Source: Prevotella sp.
Lineage (GTDB): Bacteria > Bacteroidota > Bacteroidia > Bacteroidales > Bacteroidaceae
DNA: 11,915 nucleotides
Assembly: GCA_017442765.1 (NCBI GenBank)
Contig: JAFRZC010000187.1
Location: 1 to 11,915, forward strand
Reading direction: 5' to 3'
Made by a program: the position numbers and the translations under genes. Shown here piece by piece: positions 1 through 6,343 of the stretch (position 1 is its first letter; every line of letters starts with the position of its first letter). The notes beneath the pieces are model-generated. The model was not told where the DNA came from. It saw nothing but the letters and a program-made list of their open reading frames with translations, and searched no databases.

Positions 1-6
1 AGATTG

Positions 7-14
7 CAAAAGTA
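7..14 (-). promoter_or_regulatory. Possible minus-strand -7 element for a gene left of the window
   Basis: On the minus strand this reads TACTTTTG, matching the Bacteroidetes -7 form TAnnTTTG. Nineteen bases upstream (plus-strand 34-37) the minus strand reads TTTT, a 3-of-4 match to the -33 TTTG. The gene it would drive lies outside the window. The surrounding tract (gcaaaagtacgaaaaaa) is a familiar Bacteroidales intergenic motif, so it could also be background. Confidence 0.35.
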
Positions 15-52
15 CGAAAAAAGGTGGGAAGATAAAAATTTTCCAATAAAAA

Positions 53-83
53 TTAGCAGAAAGCAAAAATAATAGTATCTTTG
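53..83 (+). promoter_or_regulatory. Candidate Bacteroidetes promoter of the three-gene plus-strand operon
   Basis: TATCTTTG at 76-83 fits the -7 consensus TAnnTTTG. TTAG at 53-56 is a 3-of-4 match to the -33 element TTTG, separated by exactly 19 bp, the usual spacing in this phylum. Transcription would begin near 90, giving a leader of roughly 20-25 nt before the ATG at 113. No start site has been mapped here. Confidence 0.5.
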
Positions 84-112
84 TTCCCGAAAACCATTAA
101 ATCGAAACGACT

Positions 113-493
113 ATGTATGCAGGAAAGGTAAAATGCGAAACACTCAAGAGCATCCGCAAGCAGATAGCTGATGCCAACGAGATTGACTACAATCCTCGTA
201 AGTGCAACCACAAGGGTGACTGTGCCGGCACGTGTCCGGCCTGTGAGGCTGAGGTACGCTATATCAGTAGTCAGCTTTCTCTCCGTCGCATGGCCGGCAA
301 AGTTGTACGTGTAGCCGGACTGGCTGCGGGCATCACCATGCTCAGCAGTTGCCGACACATCTTCCAGCCCAGCGGCATGATGGAGCGCGATTATCCGCCT
401 GGTGGCAAACCCGAGCTGCTTGAGGGCGATGTGCCCTACGTGCAGTCTGCCGATAGTGTCGCCGAAGCTCCAGAAGTGAAGAGTGAAAAGTGA
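113..493 (+). CDS. Small Cys-cluster protein with an internal membrane/lipobox-like segment, function unknown
   Basis: This 126-residue protein begins with a soluble part carrying four cysteines, C31-x5-C37-x3-C41-x2-C44, within KCNHKGDCAGTCPACEAEV. This resembles a metal or Fe-S binding knuckle. I have seen this N-terminal pattern in other Bacteroidales hypothetical proteins but know no function. Residues 58-63 are basic (RRMAGK) and lead into a hydrophobic stretch at 64-79 ending LSSC80, which matches a lipobox although it is internal. The 46 residues after C80 are polar and probably periplasmic. The simplest reading is a cytoplasmic metal-binding head with an N-in membrane anchor. A start at Met60 (position 290) would instead make a short lipoprotein. 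The last residues (EVKSEK) and the stop are encoded by a tandem repeat. The next gene starts 10 bp later, so the two are very likely co-transcribed. Confidence 0.8.
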   Translation: MYAGKVKCETLKSIRKQIADANEIDYNPRKCNHKGDCAGTCPACEAEVRYISSQLSLRRMAGKVVRVAGLAAGITMLSSCRHIFQPSGMMERDYPPGGKPELLEGDVPYVQSADSVAEAPEVKSEK

Positions 494-503
494 AGAGTGA
501 AAA
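476..503 (+). repeat. Two perfect 14-bp repeats (four 7-nt units) spanning a gene junction
   Basis: The unit GTGAAGAGTGAAAA occurs twice, at 476-489 and 490-503, and each copy is two 7-mers (GTGAAGA, GTGAAAA). The repeat encodes the last six residues of the upstream gene, supplies its TGA stop (491-493), and abuts the ATG of the next gene at 504, so it also forms that gene's translation leader. It is the reverse-sense form of the CATT-type 7-nt repeat found elsewhere in the window. Confidence 0.9.
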
Positions 504-1475
504 ATGAGGTGGTGTGTAGGTCTGATGCTGCTCGTTGGGATGGTGTCGTGCAGCCGGCAACCTGAAGACGAGTCTGTGCGCGGTATGTATTATTGGCGCA
601 CAACCTTTGCACTGAGTTCCGAAGAGCAGGATTTCCTGAAAGACCATAACGTCAGCCGTCTCTACGTGCGCTATTTCGATGTGGTGATACCCCCCTCGGT
701 TCCCCCTGGGGGGGAGGAAGGCGGACCCATGCCCAATGCGACGATAAAAGGCCTTCAGCCCCCCTCCTCCTTCATTAATCATTACTCATTACCCACTACT
801 CATTACCCATCCCTCATCCCCGTTGTCTTCATTACCAACGACTGTATGGTGCGTCCGCCGAAGGGCTTGGCCGAGAAAATCCTGACAAGGGTGTTGCAGA
901 TGAACGAGACCCACGACATCGGGGGTGTGAGCGAGCTGCAGATTGATTGCGACTGGACGCTTCGTACCCGAAAAAACTTCTTCGCCTTTCTGGAGGAGCT
1001 GCGTCCGCTGGCTCGGGAGAAGGGTATCAGTCTGTCGGCTACTATCCGCCTGCATCAGCTCTCGCAGCCGGTGCCGCCCGTCGACAGGGGCGTGCTCATG
1101 GTCTATAACACGGGCGACGTGACACGGCTCGACTGTCACCATCCCATCCTCGACCTTGCCGACGTGAAGCCCTATCTGCGCCATCTGAAAGGCTACGACC
1201 TTCCGCTCTCCGCCGCCTATCCACTTTTCACGTGGCGCGTACTGTTCAGGCAGGGACGCTATGTGGGTATTATGCACAGCGACGACGACCTGCCCGTCAT
1301 TGCCGGCGACAGCATCGTCACACGACAGCCCGACATGGCGCATATTATGGAGGCTCGCCATGCCATCGCCCGCCTGCGCCCCGATATCCACCACGAGGTC
1401 ATCCTCTACGATTTAAGCAAAGAAAACATAACACGATTAAAACCCGAAGACTATGAAACGATTTTTAGCAATTAG
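504..1475 (+). CDS. Lipoprotein resembling DUF3142-type TIM-barrel proteins, carrying two repeat-derived insertions
   Basis: The 323-residue product starts with a short hydrophobic signal ending MVSC16, a plausible though not ideal lipobox, so it is probably an envelope lipoprotein. The body has segments typical of barrel strands: MYYWRTTF (28-35), RLYVRYFDV (52-60), IPVVFITND (105-113), then LQIDCDWT followed by a helix and ISLSATIRLHQL, then VLMVYNTGDV. The DCDW segment and its spacing recall DUF3142-like, glycosidase-like proteins. I cannot assign catalytic residues or a substrate. Residues 63-73 and about 84-103 are low-complexity (proline/glycine, then Ser/His/Tyr/Pro) and coincide with repeat DNA; the segment between them (PMPNATIKG) looks native. 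Its 3' end overlaps the next gene by 23 bp, which suggests translational coupling. The start is fixed by the signal peptide and the 10-bp gap to the gene before it. Confidence 0.75.
   Translation: MRWCVGLMLLVGMVSCSRQPEDESVRGMYYWRTTFALSSEEQDFLKDHNVSRLYVRYFDVVIPPSVPPGGEEGGPMPNATIKGLQPPSSFINHYSLPTTHYPSLIPVVFITNDCMVRPPKGLAEKILTRVLQMNETHDIGGVSELQIDCDWTLRTRKNFFAFLEELRPLAREKGISLSATIRLHQLSQPVPPVDRGVLMVYNTGDVTRLDCHHPILDLADVKPYLRHLKGYDLPLSAAYPLFTWRVLFRQGRYVGIMHSDDDLPVIAGDSIVTRQPDMAHIMEARHAIARLRPDIHHEVILYDLSKENITRLKPEDYETIFSN
690..725. repeat. REP-like GC-rich imperfect palindrome inside a coding sequence
   Basis: A run of C (690-695), then CTCGGTT, CCCCC, T and seven Gs, followed by GAGGAAGG, forms a C-rich/G-rich hairpin like the REP-type elements scattered in Bacteroidetes genomes. 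It is in frame and encodes the Pro/Gly-rich residues 63-74 of the lipoprotein. Flanking residues on both sides look native, so it reads as an insertion in a surface loop. Confidence 0.65.
753..820 (+). repeat. Pyrimidine-rich 7-nt tandem repeat inside a coding sequence
   Basis: A C-rich lead (CTTCAGCCCCCCTCCTCC) is followed by degenerate 7-mers: ATTACTC, ATTACCC, ACTACTC, ATTACCC, ATCCCTC. The 11-mer ACTCATTACCC recurs at 784-794 and 798-808, a 14-bp period. The 13-mer CATCCCTCATCCC at 808-820 is identical to 1501-1513 in the next gene's signal peptide. The tract encodes residues 84-105 of the lipoprotein. Confidence 0.8.
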
Positions 1476-3600
1476 CCTTATCCTCTCATCTCTCGTCCTT
1501 CATCCCTCATCCCTCTATGCCTGCGGATGGGAAGGACCCTCGCACAACAACTACATGTTCAGCGTGTTTCCGCGCGAGATGATGGGCGACCTGTTCAGCG
1601 AGCGGCTGAATGAGTTCTGGAAACCATTTGCCGATAATGAGGCGACAGACTACCGATGGAACAAGAACCGCATTCGCGAGAACGTGGAGCGGCGCGGCGA
1701 CCGCGAACTGCTCAACTACATGGATATGCTCGATGTCTATCTCGACATCAGCCAACAGCTCGGCGACACATGGAACTACCCGACTAAGGAGCAACTGCAA
1801 GAGCGACAGGCACGTCTGGAGTCAATGATAACCGCTGCCGACAACTATCGCGGACAGCGACTTAAACCGCAGTATCAGCTGTTGCGTATGCGAGCCAACA
1901 TGGTGCTCGGACGACATCAGGCCAACAAGACCTTCTACGAGCAGACGGTAAACGCTCATCTCTCATCTCTCCCCTCTCATGCGTCGGTCTATCGCGACAT
2001 GATGCGCAACATCTATGCCGGTGCGCTGTTGCACCTCGGACAGCGGCAGCAGGCCTGCGACATCTATGCCGAGCAGGGCGACATGGTCAGCATCAAGTGG
2101 TGCACACGAAAACACCGCAACCTGGCAGGCATACAGCAGCTCTACAACGAGAATCCCAACTCCCCCACCCTGCTCTGGCTCGTGCAAGACTTCGTGAACA
2201 ATGCCCAGGAGACGCTCGACAGCGTCGATGAGGAATGGATAAAAGAAATAGGAGCCAATCCCGTCTATAAGGCAGAGGTGATGCGTTTCATCGACTTCGC
2301 CAACCAGGTTGCCGCCGACGGGAAAAGCCATTCACCAGCCCTCTGGAAAGCCGCCGCAGGTACGTTGCACTATCTCTTTGGCGATGATGCCACAGCCGTC
2401 GATGAGCTCACTGAGGCCATGACCCTCGACGGCACGCAGCGCATGAAAGACAACGCCCGCGCCATTCGCATCATCGCACAAGCCGCTCTCTCCCCTCTCC
2501 CTTCCCTTCAGGGAGGGGTCGGGGGTAAGTTCCTCTCCGAGCTCCAATGGCTCGATAGCAAAATCACCGAGGAACGCGGCAGCAAGGAGTACTATAGCAA
2601 CCACTATACCGACATCAAAGACCGCCTCTGCCACCAGATACTCTATCCGAAATACAAAAAATCAGGAAAGCTAAATGTGGCCCTCGCCGCTCTTGGCATG
2701 ATGAGCGAGGACGACCTTCCTTTCGATGACTATAACTATCGCTCGCCTGCCTACAAGGGCGATAAGAACTTTTGGAACAACGACTACGGCAGCGAGTTCT
2801 TCTGTCATCTCGACTCCCTCTCCGCCGAGCAACTCGTCGGCTATTACCGCTATGCCAAGAGTCAGCCGTCAGACCTGCTCGAACGCTATTTCCTCAAACA
2901 GGTCTATGCCGACGACGACTATTTCTGCGACCTCATCGGCACTCGCTACATGGCCGAAGGCAATTTCAAGGCTGCCGTGGAGTGGCTTCAGCGCGTACCC
3001 CTCGGCTTCCTGTCGAAGCAAAACATCGGGTGCTACATGGTCTCGCGCAGTCCAGCAAAAGCCAAGTGGCTCGAGGACCAGTACTTAGACGAGGACAGCC
3101 AGGAGGGTGCCGGGAGAGTGACGTTCACCGCCAATCCGAAGCTGCAATACTGCAAGAGCATGCTCGAGCTCGAGTCGCGCTACCAGATGGCCAACGAGAC
3201 GGCAAAGACCGACATCGCCTACGAGCTCGCCAAACGCTACTACCAGGCCTCCTACCTTGGCGACTGCTGGTATCTTACCCACTACGGATGGAGCTGTGCC
3301 GACACCGTGCGAACGGGAGAGAAAGACTTCGTCGCCACTGCTATCGACTACCTGAACGTAGCAAAGAATACAACCGACCCGAAGCGCCGGCAGGCTGTTC
3401 TCTATGCCCTTGCCTACATCCCCCTCGATCCCTGGGCAACTGTCGACTACGACTGGTCATCCTCAGCCGAGATAATCATCCCCCATCCGCAGTCGCGACA
3501 ATACCGAGCCTTGCAGCAGCTCGCCACCTACGTCCGCAACAATCCATGCAACGTAGAACCCTACATTGCCCGATGCGACCTCCTCAAGCAGTTCAGGTAA
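1453..3600 (+). CDS. Large exported alpha-helical (TPR-like) protein, function unknown
   Basis: The product has 715 residues with an N-terminal signal (MKRF, then a hydrophobic stretch) ending LYAC24-GW. Cleavage after Ala23 is likely; LYAC could also be read as a poor lipobox. The mature protein is almost entirely helical, with repeat-like segments such as NFKAAVEWLQRVP near residue 503 and AYELAKRYYQASYLGDCWYL near 588-607. It recalls TPR/alpha-solenoid proteins beginning ACG-W that are known from Bacteroidetes as hypothetical proteins. I see no catalytic motif. Three short tracts are repeat DNA read in frame: part of the signal peptide (1482-1516), residues 168-176 (1955-1980), and a REP-like hairpin at residues 345-359. 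The start overlaps the previous gene by 23 bp. A partner role in the envelope with the preceding lipoprotein is an inference from gene order. Confidence 0.8.
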   Translation: MKRFLAISLILSSLVLHPSSLYACGWEGPSHNNYMFSVFPREMMGDLFSERLNEFWKPFADNEATDYRWNKNRIRENVERRGDRELLNYMDMLDVYLDISQQLGDTWNYPTKEQLQERQARLESMITAADNYRGQRLKPQYQLLRMRANMVLGRHQANKTFYEQTVNAHLSSLPSHASVYRDMMRNIYAGALLHLGQRQQACDIYAEQGDMVSIKWCTRKHRNLAGIQQLYNENPNSPTLLWLVQDFVNNAQETLDSVDEEWIKEIGANPVYKAEVMRFIDFANQVAADGKSHSPALWKAAAGTLHYLFGDDATAVDELTEAMTLDGTQRMKDNARAIRIIAQAALSPLPSLQGGVGGKFLSELQWLDSKITEERGSKEYYSNHYTDIKDRLCHQILYPKYKKSGKLNVALAALGMMSEDDLPFDDYNYRSPAYKGDKNFWNNDYGSEFFCHLDSLSAEQLVGYYRYAKSQPSDLLERYFLKQVYADDDYFCDLIGTRYMAEGNFKAAVEWLQRVPLGFLSKQNIGCYMVSRSPAKAKWLEDQYLDEDSQEGAGRVTFTANPKLQYCKSMLELESRYQMANETAKTDIAYELAKRYYQASYLGDCWYLTHYGWSCADTVRTGEKDFVATAIDYLNVAKNTTDPKRRQAVLYALAYIPLDPWATVDYDWSSSAEIIIPHPQSRQYRALQQLATYVRNNPCNVEPYIARCDLLKQFR
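1482..1516 (+). repeat. 7-nt repeat forming part of a signal peptide
   Basis: Degenerate 7-mers TCTCATC, TCTCGTC, CTTCATC, CCTCATC and CCTC encode LSSLVLHPSSL, residues 11-21 of the exported protein, which includes the end of the hydrophobic core and the region before cleavage. The 12-mer CTCTCATCTCTC (1483-1494) recurs at 1960-1971, and CATCCCTCATCCC recurs at 808-820. Confidence 0.75.
1955..1980 (+). repeat. Short 7-nt repeat tract inside a coding sequence
   Basis: Two CTCATCT 7-mers followed by CTCCCCT and CTCAT encode AHLSSLPSHA in the helical protein. The tract shares a 12-mer with the signal-peptide repeat of the same gene and sits between two predicted helices, where a loop insertion would be tolerated. 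Confidence 0.65.
2486..2527. repeat. REP-like hairpin inserted in frame
   Basis: CCCTTCCC (2499-2506), a 4-base loop TTCA, then GGGAGGGG (2511-2518) pair with one G-T wobble, followed by the tail TCGGGGGT. This is the form of the CCCTCCC/GGGAGGG interspersed element seen in many Bacteroidetes genomes. Here it encodes LSPLPSLQGGVGG in an otherwise helical protein, with no frameshift. Confidence 0.75.
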
Positions 3601-3605
3601 AAACA

Positions 3606-3655
3606 GCGAGCCTCATTATCTCCTGCTCATCACAGCAGGAAAAAGTGAGGCTCGC
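3606..3655 (-). terminator. Nested hairpin between convergent operons, probably a terminator
   Basis: The outer arms GCGAGCCTCA (3606-3615) and TGAGGCTCGC (3646-3655) pair perfectly over 10 bp. Inside is a second stem, TCCTGCT (3621-3627) with AGCAGGA (3634-3640). It starts six bases after the stop of the plus-strand operon. On the minus strand the structure is followed by TGTTTTTAC, a short U-tract, while the plus strand has none. It therefore looks best suited to stop minus-strand transcripts, while possibly serving both. Confidence 0.75.
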
Positions 3656-3702
3656 AGCTTAATAGAAAAAACTAAAACCTATTTATAAAAACCTATTCTT
3701 TC

Positions 3703-3879
3703 TTATTCCTCGTCCCAGACGTTCCGTTTGCCGAGACCTTCGTCCCAAGGATTGTCGCTGGGGTTGTTGGGGTCGTCATCAAGAATGGTGTCGCCGTTCA
3801 TGGTGGCGTTAAGCAGTTCGCTCTCGCCGTGGAGCGCAAGCCACTTCATGCTTGGAATGGTATATAATTTCTTGTTCAT
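3703..3879 (-). CDS. 58-residue small protein, function unknown
   Basis: An ATG at 3879 opens a 58-codon frame to a TAA at 3703-3705. The product begins MNKKLYTIPSMKWLALHG, continues ESELLNATMNGDTILDDD, and ends in an acidic Pro/Asn/Trp-rich tail closing with KRNVWDEE. It has no signal peptide or membrane segment and is strongly acidic in the second half. Small proteins of this style (Lys-rich start, Tyr-x-x-Pro, Leu-rich middle with Glu-Leu-Leu, polar acidic tail) are common near secreted proteins in Prevotella, but I know of no assigned role. It lies 130 bp downstream of the beta-helix gene on the same strand, beyond a tandem-repeat region, and 48 bp before the nested hairpin. An unmodified cytoplasmic peptide, a leader-type peptide and a RiPP-like precursor are all open possibilities; no modification enzyme is visible nearby. 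Confidence 0.6.
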   Translation of the reverse strand: MNKKLYTIPSMKWLALHGESELLNATMNGDTILDDDPNNPSDNPWDEGLGKRNVWDEE

Positions 3880-3889
3880 AATTTCTTTA

Positions 3890-4000
3890 AGTTAACGAGT
3901 TAACGAGTTGACAAGTTGACGAGTTTTCACTTTGTGTTTAGGTTGACGAATTGACAAATCTAACAACTGGTTTACTTGTTAACTTGTCAACTCGTCAACT
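3890..4000. repeat. 8-bp tandem repeats in two inverted clusters
   Basis: The left cluster (3890-3924) is built of 8-mers AGTTAACG, AGTTAACG, AGTTGACA, AGTTGACG. The right cluster (3974-4000), read on the minus strand, is AGTTGACG, AGTTGACA, AGTTAACA, AGT. Between them lie degenerate units (GGTTGACGAATTGACAAA, 3941-3958). The clusters can pair into a long imperfect hairpin. It fills the gap between the beta-helix gene and the small protein gene and could act as a processing or attenuation structure on that transcript. Confidence 0.85.
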
Positions 4001-4009
4001 AAAACAGTT

Positions 4010-6070
4010 TTACTTCACCACAACTTTCTTGCCGCCCATGATATAGACACCGTGCTGCGGCTTGCTCACCTTGCGGCCTTGCAGGTCGTAGATGTTGTCG
4101 GTGGTCTCGATGATGTCACCATCAATACCGATAATGCCAGTTGGCTGGTCGTCGATGCTGAACGTGTAGCTCTTAGCCTCGCCTCCCGTCTGTGCGGGGA
4201 AGTAGGCGCGGAAGGCCTTAATCTTGCCTGCAGTGCCGACGGTCTTCATCTTGTTGTTGGCGGCTACGATGACATCGCCCACAGCTACTTGTTGTGTGCT
4301 GAATGAGCCTGTGAAGTAGCTGTTTGCCACGGCATCGGACACGAGCTGCTTGCCGCTGAAGGCGTAGCCATCGGCAGGAGCTTCCGTTGTGGGCTTGATG
4401 AGATAGGCCACGCCAGCTTCCATCTCAGCGACACTCTTGAACGAGTAGTTTGTGCCAGCCATCTCTTTAAACTCAGCCACTTCCGTTCCGTTGCCGAAGG
4501 CTGCTGCTATTTCAGCCGCGCTGAGGGCGAAGGGCAGACAGATGGTGTTCCACTCACCTGCTGCGACGGTGCGAGACAGGGCCACGTCGGCATTGGCACG
4601 CACGGGAACCATATTGTCGGTGGTCTCGTAGAGTGCCACCTGTGCGACGGCGTTCTTGTCGTAGGCTCCGGTGACGGTGCGTTCCGGGCGCAGATAGCCG
4701 CGCTGGTCGAGCGTCACGTCGATGCCCACTGCGTCGAGACCCCATTGTGTGGCGATGGTCTGAAGGGCGGTCAACGTGGGATTGGTGTTGATGACTGGCT
4801 CGATGATTTTCGTGCCAGTCTCTGCATCGGCGGTCAGCGTGTTCGAGCCGAAGGCAGTGCTGACGAGGTTGGCTGTCGTCACGTTGTCGGTGTCATCGTA
4901 GGTCAGCGTTGTGTTGGCCTGCATGATGGAGCCGACATAGTTATAGCCTTTCGTTGCAATCACGCCATTCGCGTCCTGAGCATAGATAAGTGCCAGACGC
5001 TTGTTGTTTTCCGTATCGGTGTTGGCCGCATCGGTCTTGTTGACAATAATGTTATTGGCGAAGTATCCCTTTGCGCTGCTACCCAGTGAGATGGCCATGC
5101 CCGAGATGTAGCTGCTGCCGTTGGTGTTGGCTGCGCAGCAGGTGAAGTCGTAGAGGGTGTTGTTGGTGGCATAGAGCACGGTATTGCCGCCCATACGCAC
5201 GAATGCGCCGCAGCGGTTGATGTGCGTGCCCGTGGCCGTGCAGTTGTTCAGATAGAGTTTGTCCTGTCCGACATTGGCTGTGTTGGCATCGGCCACGGCG
5301 AGTGTGCCGCCATAGTTGGCCGAAGTCTGCTTGATGACAGTGTTGTTCGAGAACTCGCAGCGGTCGAGGATGGTAAGACTCGGCGCACCACCCCATGCCG
5401 ATGTCCTTAGAGCCACGCCCACACCAGCGGCCACGTTGTCGCGCCAGACACAGTCGTGGGCGTAGAGGCGTGCGGAGTTGCTTGCGATGATGCCGCCCGA
5501 CTTGTTGTTTTTGTTGCTATAGAAATAGCAGTGGTCGAGCTCCATGTTGACACGCTGGATGTACATCACAACGCCCTGATAGTTCGACGAGGCATTCCCC
5601 GTGTAGCCGGTGAAGACGATACCGGCCAGTTTGGTAAGTTCTTTGCCCTCGTAGCCGCCGCTGCCGTCCTTGACAGAGAGGAAAGCCGCTGCCAGCGTTT
5701 CACCCTGGAAGATGGTGGGCGAAGCCGTCGGGTAGGTGATGGCCGTAGTGGTGCCTGTCATCGTGGTGGGATAGCCGCCCTTGATGGTCACGCCCTGCGG
5801 AATGGTCACTGTTGCCGCCGCTTCGCCGTCCACCTTAGTGGGAGTGATGGTGTAGGTGCCTGCCATTAAATAGACGTTGTCGCCAGAGGCGAGACCCTCA
5901 ACAACCGTCTCAAAGTTGGCAGCCTTGTTGGCATTTTCCCACGATGAGCCGTCCTTCGTTCCGGCACCATCGACACTAAAGAAATGGTCTGCGGCATGAA
6001 GCCCTGCGGGCCATGAGAGCAATGCCACAAACGCAATCAGAAAAGTAGAAATTTTCTTCATTTTTGTCAT
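4010..6070 (-). CDS. Secreted right-handed beta-helix protein with Prevotella-type C-terminal tail
   Basis: The 686-residue product has a clear signal peptide (MTKMKK, hydrophobic to about Ala26). Residues 30-75 (FSVDGAGTKDGSSWENA, then DNVYLMAGTYT) are the usual entry to pectate-lyase-like parallel beta-helices of the choice-of-anchor Q type. Residues 90-450 carry many Asn-rich turns (CEFSNNT, YLNNCTAT, ATNNTLYD, FANNIIVN). DQRGYLRPERTVTGAYD (455-471) closes the helix. Residues 505-640 form a beta-rich domain known from Prevotella surface proteins (WNTICLPFALS, YLIKPT, FRAYFPA). The last 26 residues (661-686) start YDLQGRKV and end GGKKVVVK, a conserved tail thought to aid export or anchoring. 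I see no lyase catalytic set, so adhesion or glycan binding is as likely as enzymatic activity. The start could equally be Met4. It lies downstream of the GH65 operon but is separated by 529 bp, so it may have its own promoter. Confidence 0.85.
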   Translation of the reverse strand: MTKMKKISTFLIAFVALLSWPAGLHAADHFFSVDGAGTKDGSSWENANKAANFETVVEGLASGDNVYLMAGTYTITPTKVDGEAAATVTIPQGVTIKGGYPTTMTGTTTAITYPTASPTIFQGETLAAAFLSVKDGSGGYEGKELTKLAGIVFTGYTGNASSNYQGVVMYIQRVNMELDHCYFYSNKNNKSGGIIASNSARLYAHDCVWRDNVAAGVGVALRTSAWGGAPSLTILDRCEFSNNTVIKQTSANYGGTLAVADANTANVGQDKLYLNNCTATGTHINRCGAFVRMGGNTVLYATNNTLYDFTCCAANTNGSSYISGMAISLGSSAKGYFANNIIVNKTDAANTDTENNKRLALIYAQDANGVIATKGYNYVGSIMQANTTLTYDDTDNVTTANLVSTAFGSNTLTADAETGTKIIEPVINTNPTLTALQTIATQWGLDAVGIDVTLDQRGYLRPERTVTGAYDKNAVAQVALYETTDNMVPVRANADVALSRTVAAGEWNTICLPFALSAAEIAAAFGNGTEVAEFKEMAGTNYSFKSVAEMEAGVAYLIKPTTEAPADGYAFSGKQLVSDAVANSYFTGSFSTQQVAVGDVIVAANNKMKTVGTAGKIKAFRAYFPAQTGGEAKSYTFSIDDQPTGIIGIDGDIIETTDNIYDLQGRKVSKPQHGVYIMGGKKVVVK

Positions 6071-6100
6071 AATTTTGAATGGATACGTATTATTTTCATG

Positions 6101-6122
6101 TCCTATACATTATAATATAGGA
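6101..6122 (-). promoter_or_regulatory. Small hairpin in the likely leader of the beta-helix gene
   Basis: TCCTATA (6101-6107) and TATAGGA (6116-6122) pair over 7 bp around an 8-base AT-rich loop, 31 bp upstream of the ATG at 6070. If transcribed it would lie in the 5' leader of the beta-helix mRNA. TCCTATA is also part of the 9-bp repeat unit at 6313-6342, so it may be a remnant of that repeat. Confidence 0.45.
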
Positions 6123-6312
6123 AATCCGCTAAAAGAATAACTTATTTTAACGTTAGGGGCGGAGAATGCACCCTTTTAAATATTTGTTAACATTCTGCGT
6201 TTTTGTTTTAACACGAATACGGCCACCGTTTCAATTTTTTTTCCTCGCGGTCGCAAATTCCCCAGAAATGAGTGACTTTCGCCAAGTCGCTGATTACAAG
6301 ACTGATAAGCTT

Positions 6313-6342
6313 CTATAAGTCCTATAAGACTTATACGACCTA
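6313..6342. repeat. 9-bp tandem repeat with hairpin symmetry
   Basis: Units CTATAAGTC, CTATAAGAC and TTATACGAC follow one another at 9-bp spacing, then CTA. TATAAGTC (6314-6321) and GACTTATA (6328-6335) form an 8-bp inverted repeat with a 6-base loop. The run ends immediately before the palindrome array. Confidence 0.75.
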
Positions 6343-6343
6343 C

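Noticed and set aside
789..1394. Minus-strand 201-residue frame opposite the lipoprotein gene
   Set aside because: The plus-strand product has a signal peptide, barrel-like segments and operon spacing; this frame is a shadow.
2772..3662. Plus-strand 296-residue frame overlapping the helical protein in another frame
   Set aside because: Arg/Leu/Pro-rich out-of-frame translation that runs through the terminator hairpin; no initiation context.
3674..3697. Direct repeat AAAACCTATT twice with a 14-bp period
   Set aside because: Short AT-rich repeat just after the small gene's stop; no pairing or recognised signal, so not reported as a feature.
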